Below, in pieces: positions 24,842-33,389 of a stretch of DNA of 64,000 nt. Within the stretch, counting starts at the first letter, position 1; each line of letters starts with the position of its first letter. The position numbers and the translations under genes are program-made. Source of the DNA: JAIUNP01 sp020161975 (GTDB lineage: Bacteria; Pseudomonadota; Alphaproteobacteria; Rhizobiales; Beijerinckiaceae); NCBI GenBank assembly GCA_036745275.1, contig DAIOGK010000018.1:1-64000 (forward strand). Direction: 5' to 3'. The notes under the pieces were generated by a model that made no database searches, was not told where the DNA came from, and saw only the letters and a program-made list of their open reading frames with translations.

Positions 24842-25297
24842 ATGACCGAAGCTAAAACACTGGAAACCATTGATATTCAGCGCCTGATGGTGCTGTTGCC
24901 GCATCGCTATCCGTTCCTTTTGGTGGACCGGATCCTGGAGGTGAACGGCGATGACAGCGGCATCGGCATCAAGAATGTCACCGCGAACGAGCCGCAATTT
25001 ACCGGGCATTTCCCCGGGCAGCCGATTTTCCCCGGCGTCTTGCTGATCGAGGGTATGGCGCAGACCGCCGGCGCAATGTGCGTGGCTGCCCGGCCTGGCG
25101 GAAAGAAGCCCAAGGCCGTCTATTTCATGACGATTGATAATGTGAAGTTCCGCAAGCCTGTCGTTCCGGGGGATCGGGCCGAGTATCACGTGAAGAAGAC
25201 TGCGCAGCGCCGCAACATGTGGTGGTATCGCTGCGAGGCCATCGTGGACGGCCAGAAGGTCGCGGAAGCCGACCTCAGCGCCATGCTGGTGGATTGA
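24842..25297 (+). CDS. fabZ: 3-hydroxyacyl-ACP dehydratase FabZ
   Basis: It dehydrates 3-hydroxyacyl-ACP in fatty acid elongation and competes with LpxA/LpxD for the same acyl-ACP pool, which explains its constant location between lpxD and lpxA. The 151-residue hot-dog-fold protein shows LPHRYPFLLVDRI and the catalytic FTGHFPGQPIFPGVLLIEGMAQ, containing the His and Glu pair. ATG 24842 is the family start. Two nt separate its stop from the lpxA ATG. Confidence 0.97.
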   Translation: MTEAKTLETIDIQRLMVLLPHRYPFLLVDRILEVNGDDSGIGIKNVTANEPQFTGHFPGQPIFPGVLLIEGMAQTAGAMCVAARPGGKKPKAVYFMTIDNVKFRKPVVPGDRAEYHVKKTAQRRNMWWYRCEAIVDGQKVAEADLSAMLVD

Positions 25298-25299
25298 TC

Positions 25300-26103
25300 A
25301 TGGCGGGCAAGATTCACAGCAGCGCGATCATCGAGGATGGCGCCGTCATTGGTGCTGATTGCGAAATCGGTCCGTTCTGCCACATCGGGCCGCAGGTGCG
25401 GCTCGGCGCCGGCGCCCGCCTGAAAAGCCATGTGGCGATTGCCGGCGATACGGAAATTGGTCCCGGCGCGACGATGTACCCCTTTGCCTCGGTCGGGCAC
25501 CAGCCGCAGGACCTCAAATTCCACGGTGAGCCGGTGACATTGCGCATCGGTGCCAATGTCATCGTGCGCGAGGGCGTGACGATCAACCCCGGCACGGAGG
25601 GCGGCGGCTCGAAGACCGTGATCGGCGACAATTGCGCCTTCCTTGCCAATGCCCACATCGGTCACGACTGCATTATCGGCAACCACGTCATTCTGGTGAA
25701 CAACGTGATGCTGGCTGGCCATGTGACCGTGGGTGACTATGCGATCTGTGCCGGCGGTTCAGCGGTAATCCAGTTCGCGCGCGTCGGCGCCCATGCCTTT
25801 GTCGGCGGCCTCACCGGGCTTGAGAACGATCTGATCCCCTATGGCCTTGCCACCGGCAACCGCGCACACCTTGCCGGCCTGAACATGATCGGCCTGCGCC
25901 GCCGTAATTTCTCGCGAGAAGCCATCCAGGAATTGCGTCGCGCCTACCGTCTGCTGTTCGCGGAGGAGGGGACGCTGAAGGAACGGGTTGAGGATGTCGC
26001 GGCTGAATTCCATGCCCACCCGCAGGTTGTCGAGATTCTCGACTTCATCCGCGCCGGAGGCGACAAGGCAATTTGCCAGCCGCGCCGGGAGGCGGAGGCG
26101 TAG
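25300..26103 (+). CDS. lpxA: UDP-N-acetylglucosamine acyltransferase
   Basis: This is the first committed step of lipid A synthesis, 3-O-acylation of UDP-GlcNAc. The 267-residue protein is a left-handed beta-helix: IHSSAIIEDGAVIGADCEIGP, then repeats through NAHIGHDCIIGNHVIL (catalytic His region), ending with the C-terminal helical domain (RAYRLLFAEEGTLKERVEDV). ATG 25300 begins MAGKIHSS, the family start, 2 nt after fabZ. The next gene is lpxB, 6 nt away, with no lpxI between them. Confidence 0.97.
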   Translation: MAGKIHSSAIIEDGAVIGADCEIGPFCHIGPQVRLGAGARLKSHVAIAGDTEIGPGATMYPFASVGHQPQDLKFHGEPVTLRIGANVIVREGVTINPGTEGGGSKTVIGDNCAFLANAHIGHDCIIGNHVILVNNVMLAGHVTVGDYAICAGGSAVIQFARVGAHAFVGGLTGLENDLIPYGLATGNRAHLAGLNMIGLRRRNFSREAIQELRRAYRLLFAEEGTLKERVEDVAAEFHAHPQVVEILDFIRAGGDKAICQPRREAEA

Positions 26104-26109
26104 CCCGCG

Positions 26110-27279
26110 ATGGCGAGCGACAGCCAGGCGCCTTTGAAGGTCTTTATCATCGCCGGCGAGCCTTCCGGCGATGTGCTGGGCGCCAAATTGATCCGCGCCC
26201 TGCGCCAACGGCAATGGAATGTGCAGGTTGAGGGCGTCGGCGGCGCGGCGATGACAGCCGAGGGGCTGAAGTCCCTGTTTCCGATGTCAGACATTGCCGT
26301 GATGGGCTTCGTCCCGGTCATCAAGCGTCTGCCGCTGCTGCTCGACCGCATCCGAACAACAGCGCTGGTGGCGGAAGTTTCGCGCCCGGATGTCGTGGTG
26401 CTGATCGACAGCCCTGATTTTACCCATCGTGTCGCGCGCAAGCTGAAGAAGCGCCTGCCGTCGGTGCCGATTATCAACTACGTCTCGCCAACAGTCTGGG
26501 CCTGGCGCGAGGGCCGGGCAAAGAAAATGCGCGGCTACATTGACCATGTGCTTGCGGTTCTGCCCTTCGAGCCGGCGGCGCACGAACGCCTCGGCGGCCC
26601 GCCCTGCACCTACATCGGGCACCCGCTGATCGAACGGTTCGGTGATCTCAGGCCACGGCCCGAGGATGCGCTGGCCCGCGAATTCGAGCGCAATATCCTG
26701 CTACTCCCCGGCAGTCGCAGTTCCGAAGTCACGCGGTTGATGCCGGTGTTTGGCGAAGCCGCAGCCGCGATTGCAGCAGCTGTGCCAAATGCCCGGTTTG
26801 TCCTGCCGGTGGTGCCGCATGTCCGCCCGTTGGTTGAGGCAGCGATTGCGACTTGGCCGGTCAAGCCCGAGCTTGTTTTCGGCGAAGCGGAGAAGTTCGC
26901 TGCTTTCCGCCGTGCGCGGGCGGCGCTTGCGGCGTCTGGCACGGTGACGCTGGAGCTTGGCCTTGCACAGATCCCGATGGTCACCGCCTACAAGGTTTCG
27001 CCCATTGAAAAGCAGATCATCCGGGCGCTGGTGAAAGTCTCGACGCCGATCCTGCCCAGCCTGATTCTCGGCCACAAGGTTGTGCCGGAATTTCTTCAGG
27101 AGCAGGCAACCGGCGCCAATCTCGCCGCGGCCATGCTGCCGCTGATCAGCGGCGGGGCTAACCGCGACAGTCAGCTTGCGGATTTCGAGGCGCTGGATGC
27201 GGCAATGGCAGTGCCGGGTGGAACCCCAAGCGATGCCGCTGCCGAAATTGTCATGCGCTATGCCCGGCAGCCGGCCTGA
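26110..27279 (+). CDS. lpxB: Lipid A disaccharide synthase
   Basis: This GT19 glycosyltransferase joins UDP-2,3-diacylglucosamine with lipid X. The 389-residue protein has the N-terminal motif IIAGEPSGDVLGAKLI, then MGFVPVIKRLP, IDSPDFTHRVARKLKK, YVSPTVWAWREGRAKKM and the C-terminal LLPGSRSSEV with the ASGTVTLELGL stretch. It needs the product of an LpxH/LpxI/LpxG-type hydrolase, and none is encoded in this window. A two-way terminator separates it from gltA. Confidence 0.96.
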   Translation: MASDSQAPLKVFIIAGEPSGDVLGAKLIRALRQRQWNVQVEGVGGAAMTAEGLKSLFPMSDIAVMGFVPVIKRLPLLLDRIRTTALVAEVSRPDVVVLIDSPDFTHRVARKLKKRLPSVPIINYVSPTVWAWREGRAKKMRGYIDHVLAVLPFEPAAHERLGGPPCTYIGHPLIERFGDLRPRPEDALAREFERNILLLPGSRSSEVTRLMPVFGEAAAAIAAAVPNARFVLPVVPHVRPLVEAAIATWPVKPELVFGEAEKFAAFRRARAALAASGTVTLELGLAQIPMVTAYKVSPIEKQIIRALVKVSTPILPSLILGHKVVPEFLQEQATGANLAAAMLPLISGGANRDSQLADFEALDAAMAVPGGTPSDAAAEIVMRYARQPA

Positions 27280-27286
27280 AAGCACA

Positions 27287-27315
27287 TAAAAAGGGCGCCC
27301 GAAGGCGCCCTTGAT
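27287..27315 (-). terminator. Bidirectional terminator between lpxB and gltA
   Basis: Nine-bp stem AAGGGCGCC / GGCGCCCTT with a 4-nt loop. On the minus strand TTT extends the stem into a T run, fitting gltA. On the plus strand GATTGTT follows, a weaker signal for lpxB. Confidence 0.8.
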
Positions 27316-27333
27316 TGTTCGATTCTGCCGCGC

Positions 27334-28626
27334 TCACTTGCGCTGGGCAATCGGCACGTAATCACGCTTGGGCGCGCCGGTATAAAGCTGGCGCGGACGG
27401 CCGATGCGCTGATGCGGATCCTCGATCATTTCCTTCCACTGGGCAATCCAGCCGACGGTGCGAGCCAGCGCAAACAGCACGGTGAACATGGAGGTGGGGA
27501 AGCCCATCGCCTTCAGCGTGATGCCCGAATAGAAGTCGATGTTCGGGTAAAGCTTGCGCTCAACGAAATATTCGTCGTGCAGCGCAATACGCTCCAGTTC
27601 CATCGCGACCTGAAGCAGCGGATCGTCCTTCACGCCGACTTCCGACAGGACCTCGTGCGTCGTACGCTGCATGATGCGGGCGCGCGGATCATAGTTCTTG
27701 TAGACGCGGTGACCGAAGCCCATCAGACGGAACGGGTCGTTCTTGTCCTTCGCGCGGGCGATAAAGTGCGGGATGCGATCCGGCGTTCCGATCTCGGCCA
27801 GCATCTTCAGCGCTGCCTCGTTGGCGCCGCCATGGGCCGGACCCCAGAGGCACGCGACGCCCGCCGCGATGCAGGCAAAGGGGTTCGCGCCCGAGGAGCC
27901 GGCGAGGCGGACCGTCGAGGTCGAGGCGTTCTGCTCATGGTCGGCATGGAGAATGAAAATCCGGTCCAGCGCACGCGAGAGCACCGGATTGACGCGGTAT
28001 TCCTCGCACGGAACCGAGAAACACATGTTCAGGAAGTTCGAGGTGTAATCCAACGCATTCTGCGGATACACGAAGGGCTGGCCGATGTGATACTTGTAGG
28101 CCATGGCCGCCAGCGTCGGGAACTTGGCGATCATGCGCATCGACGCAACCATCCGCTGATGCGGATCGGTGATATCGGTCGAGTCGTGATAGAAGGCCGA
28201 AAGCGCGCCGACAGACCCCACCATGACCGCCATCGGATGCGCGTCGCGGCGGAAGCCCTGGAAGAAGCGGCTCATCTGCTCATGCACCATGGTGTGGCGC
28301 GTGATGCGGTTCACGAAATCCGTCTTCTGGACGGCGGTGGGCAGTTCCCCGTGCAGCAGCAGATAGCAGGTTTCAAGGAAGTCGCCATGTTCGGCGAGCT
28401 GCTCGATGGGATAGCCGCGATGCAGCAGCACACCGGCATCGCCATCGATATAGGTGATCTGGCTTTCGCAGGCCGCCGTGGAGGTGAAGCCCGGATCGTA
28501 GGTGAACATGTCGGTCTTGCCGTACAGGGCGCCGATGTCGAGTACATCCGGCCCGATCGTGCCCTTGCGAACCGGCAGATCAACCGCCTTGTCACCGACC
28601 TTGATGGTGCCTGTTGAGGCTGTCAT
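27334..28626 (-). CDS. gltA: Citrate synthase
   Basis: It condenses acetyl-CoA with oxaloacetate at the entry of the TCA cycle. The 430-residue type II enzyme has the catalytic stretches WGPAHGGANEAAL, GFGHRVYKNYDPRA and NIDFYSGI, carrying the two His and the Asp of the active site. Also present are LHADHEQNASTSTVRLAGSS and the LDYTSNFLNMCF region. Start ATG 28626 has GGAGG 6 nt upstream. Neighbouring gltX in the same orientation is the usual Hyphomicrobiales arrangement. Confidence 0.98.
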   Translation of the reverse strand: MTASTGTIKVGDKAVDLPVRKGTIGPDVLDIGALYGKTDMFTYDPGFTSTAACESQITYIDGDAGVLLHRGYPIEQLAEHGDFLETCYLLLHGELPTAVQKTDFVNRITRHTMVHEQMSRFFQGFRRDAHPMAVMVGSVGALSAFYHDSTDITDPHQRMVASMRMIAKFPTLAAMAYKYHIGQPFVYPQNALDYTSNFLNMCFSVPCEEYRVNPVLSRALDRIFILHADHEQNASTSTVRLAGSSGANPFACIAAGVACLWGPAHGGANEAALKMLAEIGTPDRIPHFIARAKDKNDPFRLMGFGHRVYKNYDPRARIMQRTTHEVLSEVGVKDDPLLQVAMELERIALHDEYFVERKLYPNIDFYSGITLKAMGFPTSMFTVLFALARTVGWIAQWKEMIEDPHQRIGRPRQLYTGAPKRDYVPIAQRK

Positions 28627-28750
28627 TTAATCCTCCATCCGGCGCGTCGCGCCCTGCTTACACTGTGACGTTCCTCCCATGGGTATCGCAATGCAGCATA
28701 ACCAGCAAGCTGAACGTCCCGATCAATGCCCGGACATGGCAAAACTACCG

Positions 28751-30187
28751 TTATATCTTCGTCGAAGAGAGCTGATCCGCAATACGCGCCAGGCTCTCCG
28801 GCTTGCCAAGAACTGCGAGCACGTCGAAGATTCCCGGTGAGGTCGTCCGCCCGGTCAGCGCGGCCCGGAGCGGCTGGGCGAGGTGGCCGAGCTTGGCGCC
28901 CGTCGCCTCCGACACCGCACGCACAGCAGCCTCGATGCTGCCCGCAGTCCAGTCTTCAACGCTGCTGAGGGCCGGCATCAGGCTGGCAAGACGCTCGCGG
29001 CCAGCCTCGTCGAGGTGCTGCCGCGCCTTGTCGTCGATGGGCAGTGGGCGCGCCTGGAACAGGAATCGCGCACCGTCGATCAGTTCCAGAATGGTCTTGG
29101 CGCGCTCCTTGAGACCCGGCATCGCAGCGAGCAGGCGGGCCCGGAGACCCGGATCAGCAAGGCCAGCGGCAAAGAACGCCTGCTCAGGATGCACGGCCAG
29201 CACATCTTCCATGCGCTCCAGCAGTTCCGCATCCGGCGTTTGGCGCATGTAGTGGCCGTTGAGGTTTTCGAGCTTGGCAAAATCGAACCGGGCAGGGGAC
29301 CGACCGACGCTTTTCAGGTCGAACAGCGTGCTCATTTCCTCGGTGGAGAAGATCTCCTGGTCACCATGGCTCCAGCCAAGACGCACGAGATAATTGCGCA
29401 GTGCCGCCGGCAGATAGCCCATGGCCCGATAGGCTTCGACGCCGAGCGCACCATGGCGCTTCGATAGCTTCGCCCCATCCGGCCCGTGGATCAGCGGGAT
29501 ATGCGCCATGGCCGGCACAGCCCAATCCATTGCCTGATAGATCTGCGTCTGACGTGCGGCATTGGTCAGGTGATCGTCGCCGCGGATCACATGGGTCACG
29601 CCCATGTCGTGATCATCCACGACGACGGCCAGCATGTAGGTGGGGTTGCCATCCGAGCGGAGCAACACGAGATCGTCGAGATCCTTGTTGTTCCAGGTCA
29701 CCTTGCCCTGAACGAGATCGTCCACCACGGTCTCGCCTTCAGAGGGCGCGCGCAGGCGGATGACCGGCTTGACGCCAGCCGGCGCCTCACTGGGGTCGCG
29801 GTCACGCCAGCGGCCGTCATAGCGCATGGGGCGCCCCTCGGCGCGGGCCTTTTCGCGCATCTCTTCGAGTTCCTGTGGCGTCGCATAGCAGTAATAGGCC
29901 CGGCCCGCTTTCAGCATCGCCTCTGCCACCTCGCGATGGCGCTGGGCGCGCGCAAACTGGTACACGGGATCGCCCTCCCAGTTCACACCCAGCCAGCGCA
30001 GCCCCTCGATGATCGCGTCAATGGCCGCATCGGTCGAACGCTCGCGGTCCGTATCCTCGATGCGCAGCAGCATCGTGCCGCCAAAGCGGCGCGCGTAAAG
30101 CCAGTTGAACAGTGCAGTCCGCGCACCGCCGATATGCAGAAATCCGGTGGGCGAGGGGGCAAAACGGGTGACGACAGGTGTGGACAT
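28751..30187 (-). CDS. gltX: Glutamate--tRNA ligase
   Basis: This is a class I aminoacyl-tRNA synthetase of 478 residues. The ATP-binding HIGH motif appears as FAPSPTGFLHIGGARTALF near residue 10, and the KMSKS-type motif as GAKLSKRHGALGVEAY near 245. The C-terminal anticodon-binding domain ends with LRAALTGRTTSPGIFDVL. ATG 30187 (MSTPVVTRF) is the family start; the frame is open 31 codons upstream over the comEC promoter region. Many alphaproteobacteria carry two gltX paralogues; this is the copy next to gltA. Confidence 0.96.
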   Translation of the reverse strand: MSTPVVTRFAPSPTGFLHIGGARTALFNWLYARRFGGTMLLRIEDTDRERSTDAAIDAIIEGLRWLGVNWEGDPVYQFARAQRHREVAEAMLKAGRAYYCYATPQELEEMREKARAEGRPMRYDGRWRDRDPSEAPAGVKPVIRLRAPSEGETVVDDLVQGKVTWNNKDLDDLVLLRSDGNPTYMLAVVVDDHDMGVTHVIRGDDHLTNAARQTQIYQAMDWAVPAMAHIPLIHGPDGAKLSKRHGALGVEAYRAMGYLPAALRNYLVRLGWSHGDQEIFSTEEMSTLFDLKSVGRSPARFDFAKLENLNGHYMRQTPDAELLERMEDVLAVHPEQAFFAAGLADPGLRARLLAAMPGLKERAKTILELIDGARFLFQARPLPIDDKARQHLDEAGRERLASLMPALSSVEDWTAGSIEAAVRAVSEATGAKLGHLAQPLRAALTGRTTSPGIFDVLAVLGKPESLARIADQLSSTKI

Positions 30188-30227
30188 TCGGACGGTTCCG
30201 CAGCAGGCAATTGAAGGAAGTTGCGTT

Positions 30228-30255
30228 CGTGTAGCATGTTGGCCGGGTGACACAA
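30228..30255 (-). promoter_or_regulatory. Possible gltX promoter
   Basis: Minus-strand TTGTGT (30255-30250), 16-nt spacer, TACACG (30233-30228), about 40 nt before the gltX ATG. It overlaps the comEC ribosome binding region on the other strand. Confidence 0.3.
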
Positions 30256-30267
30256 CAGGAGAGCAGC

Positions 30268-32568
30268 GTGGCGGACCCACGGGGGCGCAGCGGTGGGCGC
30301 GGCAGGGCGGTGGCGATTGCCATCGACGAGGCCACCACGCGCCGCCGTCTGCTGCGCTGGTGGCCCGAGCGTCTTGCCGGCTGGCAGACCGTCTGGCGCA
30401 CTGCCTTCAATCTCGAAATAGACCGGCGCCGGCTCTTCCTCTGGCTGCCAGTCGCCTTCGGAGCGGGGATCGTCGCGTATTTCCAGGCCGAGGCTGAGCC
30501 CTCGCTCGTCGCCTCCGGCATCCCGGCGGCTCTGGCACTTGGTCTTGCCGTTCTGGGGCGGCGACGGCTGTTGTCGCTCGCGATGTGGCTGGGAATCGCT
30601 GCGCTGTTTACGGGCTTTTTCGCCGCGACGCTCAGGGCGCGGCTGGTGGCCGCCCCCGTTCTGGCCACCCCGGTCTTTGCCAGCATTGATGGGCGCGTCG
30701 AGGCAATCGACCGGACGGTCTACGGTGCGCGTGTGCTGGTTGCAGTGTCGGATATGTCGCCCGCCGTCGAGCGGATGCCGGAACGGGTGCGCGTGACAGT
30801 ACGCGGGCGCATCTCCTTGTCGAGTGGCGATGCCGTGCGCTTCCGCGCCCGCCTGACGCCGCCGCAACCGGCATCGGTTCCCGGCGGCTTCGATTTTCGA
30901 CGCGAGGCCTTCTTCCAGCGCATTGGTGCGGTCGGCTATGCGACAGGCGGCATGGCTGCGCTTGAAACCTCAGAGCCTGTGCCGCTGCGCATAAAGCTTG
31001 TCGCGGCGATAGACCGGATGCGCGACACGCTGACCGAGCGGATCATAGCCGTGATCGGCGGCTCCACGGGCGCGATCTCCGCAGCGCTCATCACCGGAAA
31101 ACGCGGCCAGATCGTCGAAGCGGACAACGAGAGCTGGCGCGCCGCCGGCATCTATCACCTCATCTCGATTTCCGGCCTGCATATGATGCTGGCCGCCGGC
31201 CTGTTCTTCTGGTCGGCCCGCGCACTCTTCAGCCTCGTGCCGGGCATCGCGCTGAACCACCCCACAAAGAAATGGGCCGCGCTGATCGCCATGGCCGGCG
31301 CGACTGCTTACGACGTGTTCTCAGGCTCCGAGGTTGCGACCGAGCGTTCTCTCATCATGACCTTGGTGATGTTCGGCGCCATCCTGGTTGACCGCCCGGC
31401 GCTCGCCATGCGCAATCTGGCAATTTCCGGCCTGCTGATTATGGCCATCCGGCCAGAAACCGTACTCGGCCCCAGCTTTCAGATGTCTTTCGGCGCGGTG
31501 GCAGGGCTCGTAGCCTATGGCGAGATCGAGCGGCGCTGGCACGAGCGAAATGCCGGGAGGGCATACCCCGGCGGATCATCCCTGACAGATACGTTCCGGC
31601 GTCTCGCAGTCGCCTTTATCCTCACAAGCCTGATCGCCGGCCTCGCGACCGCCCCGTTCCAGGCCTACCATTTTCACCGGCTCAACCCGTATGGTGTGCT
31701 CGGAAACGCGCTGTCCGTGCCGGTCTGCTCCTTCATCGTCATGCCTGCGGCATTGCTCGGCGTCGTCCTCTACCCCCTCGGGCTCGACGCGCCGGCCTGG
31801 TGGCTGATGGGGCAGGGAGTCGAGATCATCCAGCATTTCGCACGATGGGTCGCGGGGCTGGGCGGTTCGGTCGCAATGGTGGCACGGTTCAGCGCCGGGG
31901 CACTCCTGCTCATGACGCTCGGCCTGATGCTGGCAACGCTGATGACCACGTTGCCATTTCGTATCGTCGGCCTCGCCATAACTGCAACAGGCCTTGGTTT
32001 TGCAGGAAACGAGCCATTCCACCCCGATCTCATTCTCGACGCCTCGGGCCGCGCCGCCATGGTTCGCAATGCCGCCGGCAGTCTCACCCTCCTCAGTCGC
32101 CAGAAACCAGCCTTCGCACTCCAGCAATGGCTAGCCGGTGATCGCGACGGCCGCTCCCCGCGCGACGCTGCGCTGACAACCGGCACCGCCTGCGACCGCC
32201 TCGGTTGCACGACGTCCCTGGCCGATGGTCGCAGCATCGCTCTTGTCCTCGACAAAAGTGCCTTTGCCGAAGACTGTGAACGCGCCACGCTCATCGTAAC
32301 CCCGCTGGCTGCCCCGGACTTCTGCCGGCAGGGCGCCGATGTCTACGACCGCGACTACTTCGCCGCTTATGGCGCCACCTACATCTATCCCGACGGTCGC
32401 CACGAAACCGCCTCCAACGCCCGCGTCGACCGGCCATGGGCACCGAAACCAACGCCGTCCATCATAGCCCAGCCGGCGCCACAGTCCTCCGCACAGCCGC
32501 CATCATCAACCGCACCTACATGGACGCCCGAGGCGCTCGATCCATTGCCCGAAGCCGAAACTCAGTAA
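30268..32568 (+). CDS. comEC: ComEC/Rec2 family DNA-uptake channel protein
   Basis: ComEC forms the inner-membrane channel for single-stranded DNA in natural transformation. The 766-residue protein has the N-terminal DUF4131/OB-like region (residues about 50-220), then the competence domain with HLISISGLHMMLAAGLFF near residue 296, GSEVATERSLIMTLVMFGAI and FQMSFGAVAGLVAYG, and about ten helices. The last 170 residues end in a Pro-rich tail and lack a metallo-beta-lactamase HxHxDH motif. GTG 30268 is chosen over GTG 30247 because AGGAG lies 6 nt before it. Its 3' end overlaps that of lexA by 7 bp. Confidence 0.9.
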   Translation: MADPRGRSGGRGRAVAIAIDEATTRRRLLRWWPERLAGWQTVWRTAFNLEIDRRRLFLWLPVAFGAGIVAYFQAEAEPSLVASGIPAALALGLAVLGRRRLLSLAMWLGIAALFTGFFAATLRARLVAAPVLATPVFASIDGRVEAIDRTVYGARVLVAVSDMSPAVERMPERVRVTVRGRISLSSGDAVRFRARLTPPQPASVPGGFDFRREAFFQRIGAVGYATGGMAALETSEPVPLRIKLVAAIDRMRDTLTERIIAVIGGSTGAISAALITGKRGQIVEADNESWRAAGIYHLISISGLHMMLAAGLFFWSARALFSLVPGIALNHPTKKWAALIAMAGATAYDVFSGSEVATERSLIMTLVMFGAILVDRPALAMRNLAISGLLIMAIRPETVLGPSFQMSFGAVAGLVAYGEIERRWHERNAGRAYPGGSSLTDTFRRLAVAFILTSLIAGLATAPFQAYHFHRLNPYGVLGNALSVPVCSFIVMPAALLGVVLYPLGLDAPAWWLMGQGVEIIQHFARWVAGLGGSVAMVARFSAGALLLMTLGLMLATLMTTLPFRIVGLAITATGLGFAGNEPFHPDLILDASGRAAMVRNAAGSLTLLSRQKPAFALQQWLAGDRDGRSPRDAALTTGTACDRLGCTTSLADGRSIALVLDKSAFAEDCERATLIVTPLAAPDFCRQGADVYDRDYFAAYGATYIYPDGRHETASNARVDRPWAPKPTPSIIAQPAPQSSAQPPSSTAPTWTPEALDPLPEAETQ

Positions 32569-33281
32569 CGCCGGATCAGACTGACCAGCTTCCCCTGAAT
32601 CTGAACCCGATCCGAGCCGTAGATCTGCGTTTCAAAGGAAGGGTTCGCCGCCTCCAGCGCGATGGTGTTGCCCTTTCGGCGCAGACGCTTCAGCGTGGCG
32701 ATTTCCTCATCGACCAGCGCCACGACGATATCGCCGTTGTTGGCCGTCTCCTGCCGGCGGACAAGCACCGTGTCACCATCAAAAATGCCGGCCTCGATCA
32801 TCGAATCGCCCTTCACCTCCAGCGCATAATGCTCGCCATGCGACAGAAACTCGGGGGAGATGTTGATGGTATGGCTGCGATTCTCGATGGCGGAAATCGG
32901 CGTGCCTGCGGCAATGCGCCCCATGACCGGAACCATGATCGATCTGACTTCATCCTCATCCATCGGCGGCGCGACGGTGGGAGAGGGCGCCCGGACACGC
33001 CCGAGATCCCCTTCGATCACGCTGGGGCTGAAGCGCTGACGGCCCGGACGCGGGGTGCCGCCGGTCGATTCGGGCAGGCGCAACACCTCGATGGCGCGCG
33101 CGCGGTTCGGCAACCGGCGGATGAAGCCCCGCTCCTCAAGCGCCAGAATCAGCCTGTGGATGCCCGACTTCGACTTCAGATCCAGCGCATCTTTCATTTC
33201 GTCGAAAGACGGCGGCACGCCGCTCTCGGCCAGACGCACCTGAATGAGGCGCAGCAATTCCATCTGCTTCTTGGTCAGCAT
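32562..33281 (-). CDS. lexA: LexA repressor
   Basis: This is the SOS master repressor, 239 residues. The N-terminal winged helix is LTKKQMELLRLIQVRL through SGIHRLILALEERGFIRR. The autocleavage site is Ala125-Gly126 (GRIAAGTP), and the catalytic dyad is Ser160 (KGDSMIEAGIFDGD) and Lys198 (EEIATLKRL). A long linker (residues 75-110) is typical of alphaproteobacterial LexA. ATG 33281 (MLTKKQ) is the family start; an ATG 8 codons upstream is in frame. The promoter at 33351-33379 contains an exact GTTC-N7-GTTC box, implying autorepression. Confidence 0.97.
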   Translation of the reverse strand: MLTKKQMELLRLIQVRLAESGVPPSFDEMKDALDLKSKSGIHRLILALEERGFIRRLPNRARAIEVLRLPESTGGTPRPGRQRFSPSVIEGDLGRVRAPSPTVAPPMDEDEVRSIMVPVMGRIAAGTPISAIENRSHTINISPEFLSHGEHYALEVKGDSMIEAGIFDGDTVLVRRQETANNGDIVVALVDEEIATLKRLRRKGNTIALEAANPSFETQIYGSDRVQIQGKLVSLIRRY

Positions 33282-33334
33282 CGCGGCATCCTTCTCAAGG
33301 GCCAAGCGTCCTGGAACGTTTGCACATGCGCTCC

Positions 33335-33349
33335 AAACAAAACAGGAAC
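33335..33349 (+). promoter_or_regulatory. Second, degenerate LexA-like box at lexA
   Basis: AAAC-N7-GAAC, one mismatch from the SOS consensus, just downstream of the lexA -10. Together with the stronger box it creates a 7-bp inverted repeat (AGGAACA / TGTTCCT, 33344-33365) around the -10. Confidence 0.35.
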
Positions 33350-33350
33350 A

Positions 33351-33379
33351 AATCTATCTGTTCCTCATGCGTTCCGCAA
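33351..33379 (-). promoter_or_regulatory. lexA promoter
   Basis: Minus-strand -35 TTGCGG (33379-33374), 17-nt spacer, -10 TAGATT (33356-33351). Predicted start about 63 nt before the lexA ATG. The spacer holds the LexA box. Confidence 0.55.
33360..33374 (-). promoter_or_regulatory. LexA operator (SOS box) of lexA
   Basis: GTTC (33360-33363), seven bases, GTTC (33371-33374) on the plus strand, equal to GAAC-N7-GAAC on the coding strand. This is an exact match to the direct-repeat SOS box known in Rhizobium, Rhodobacter and Caulobacter. Confidence 0.75.
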
Positions 33380-33389
33380 GTGCTTTTTA

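Noticed and set aside
33344..33365. Perfect inverted repeat AGGAACA / TGTTCCT as a separate regulator site
   Set aside because: It is fully explained by facing half-sites of two direct-repeat LexA boxes.
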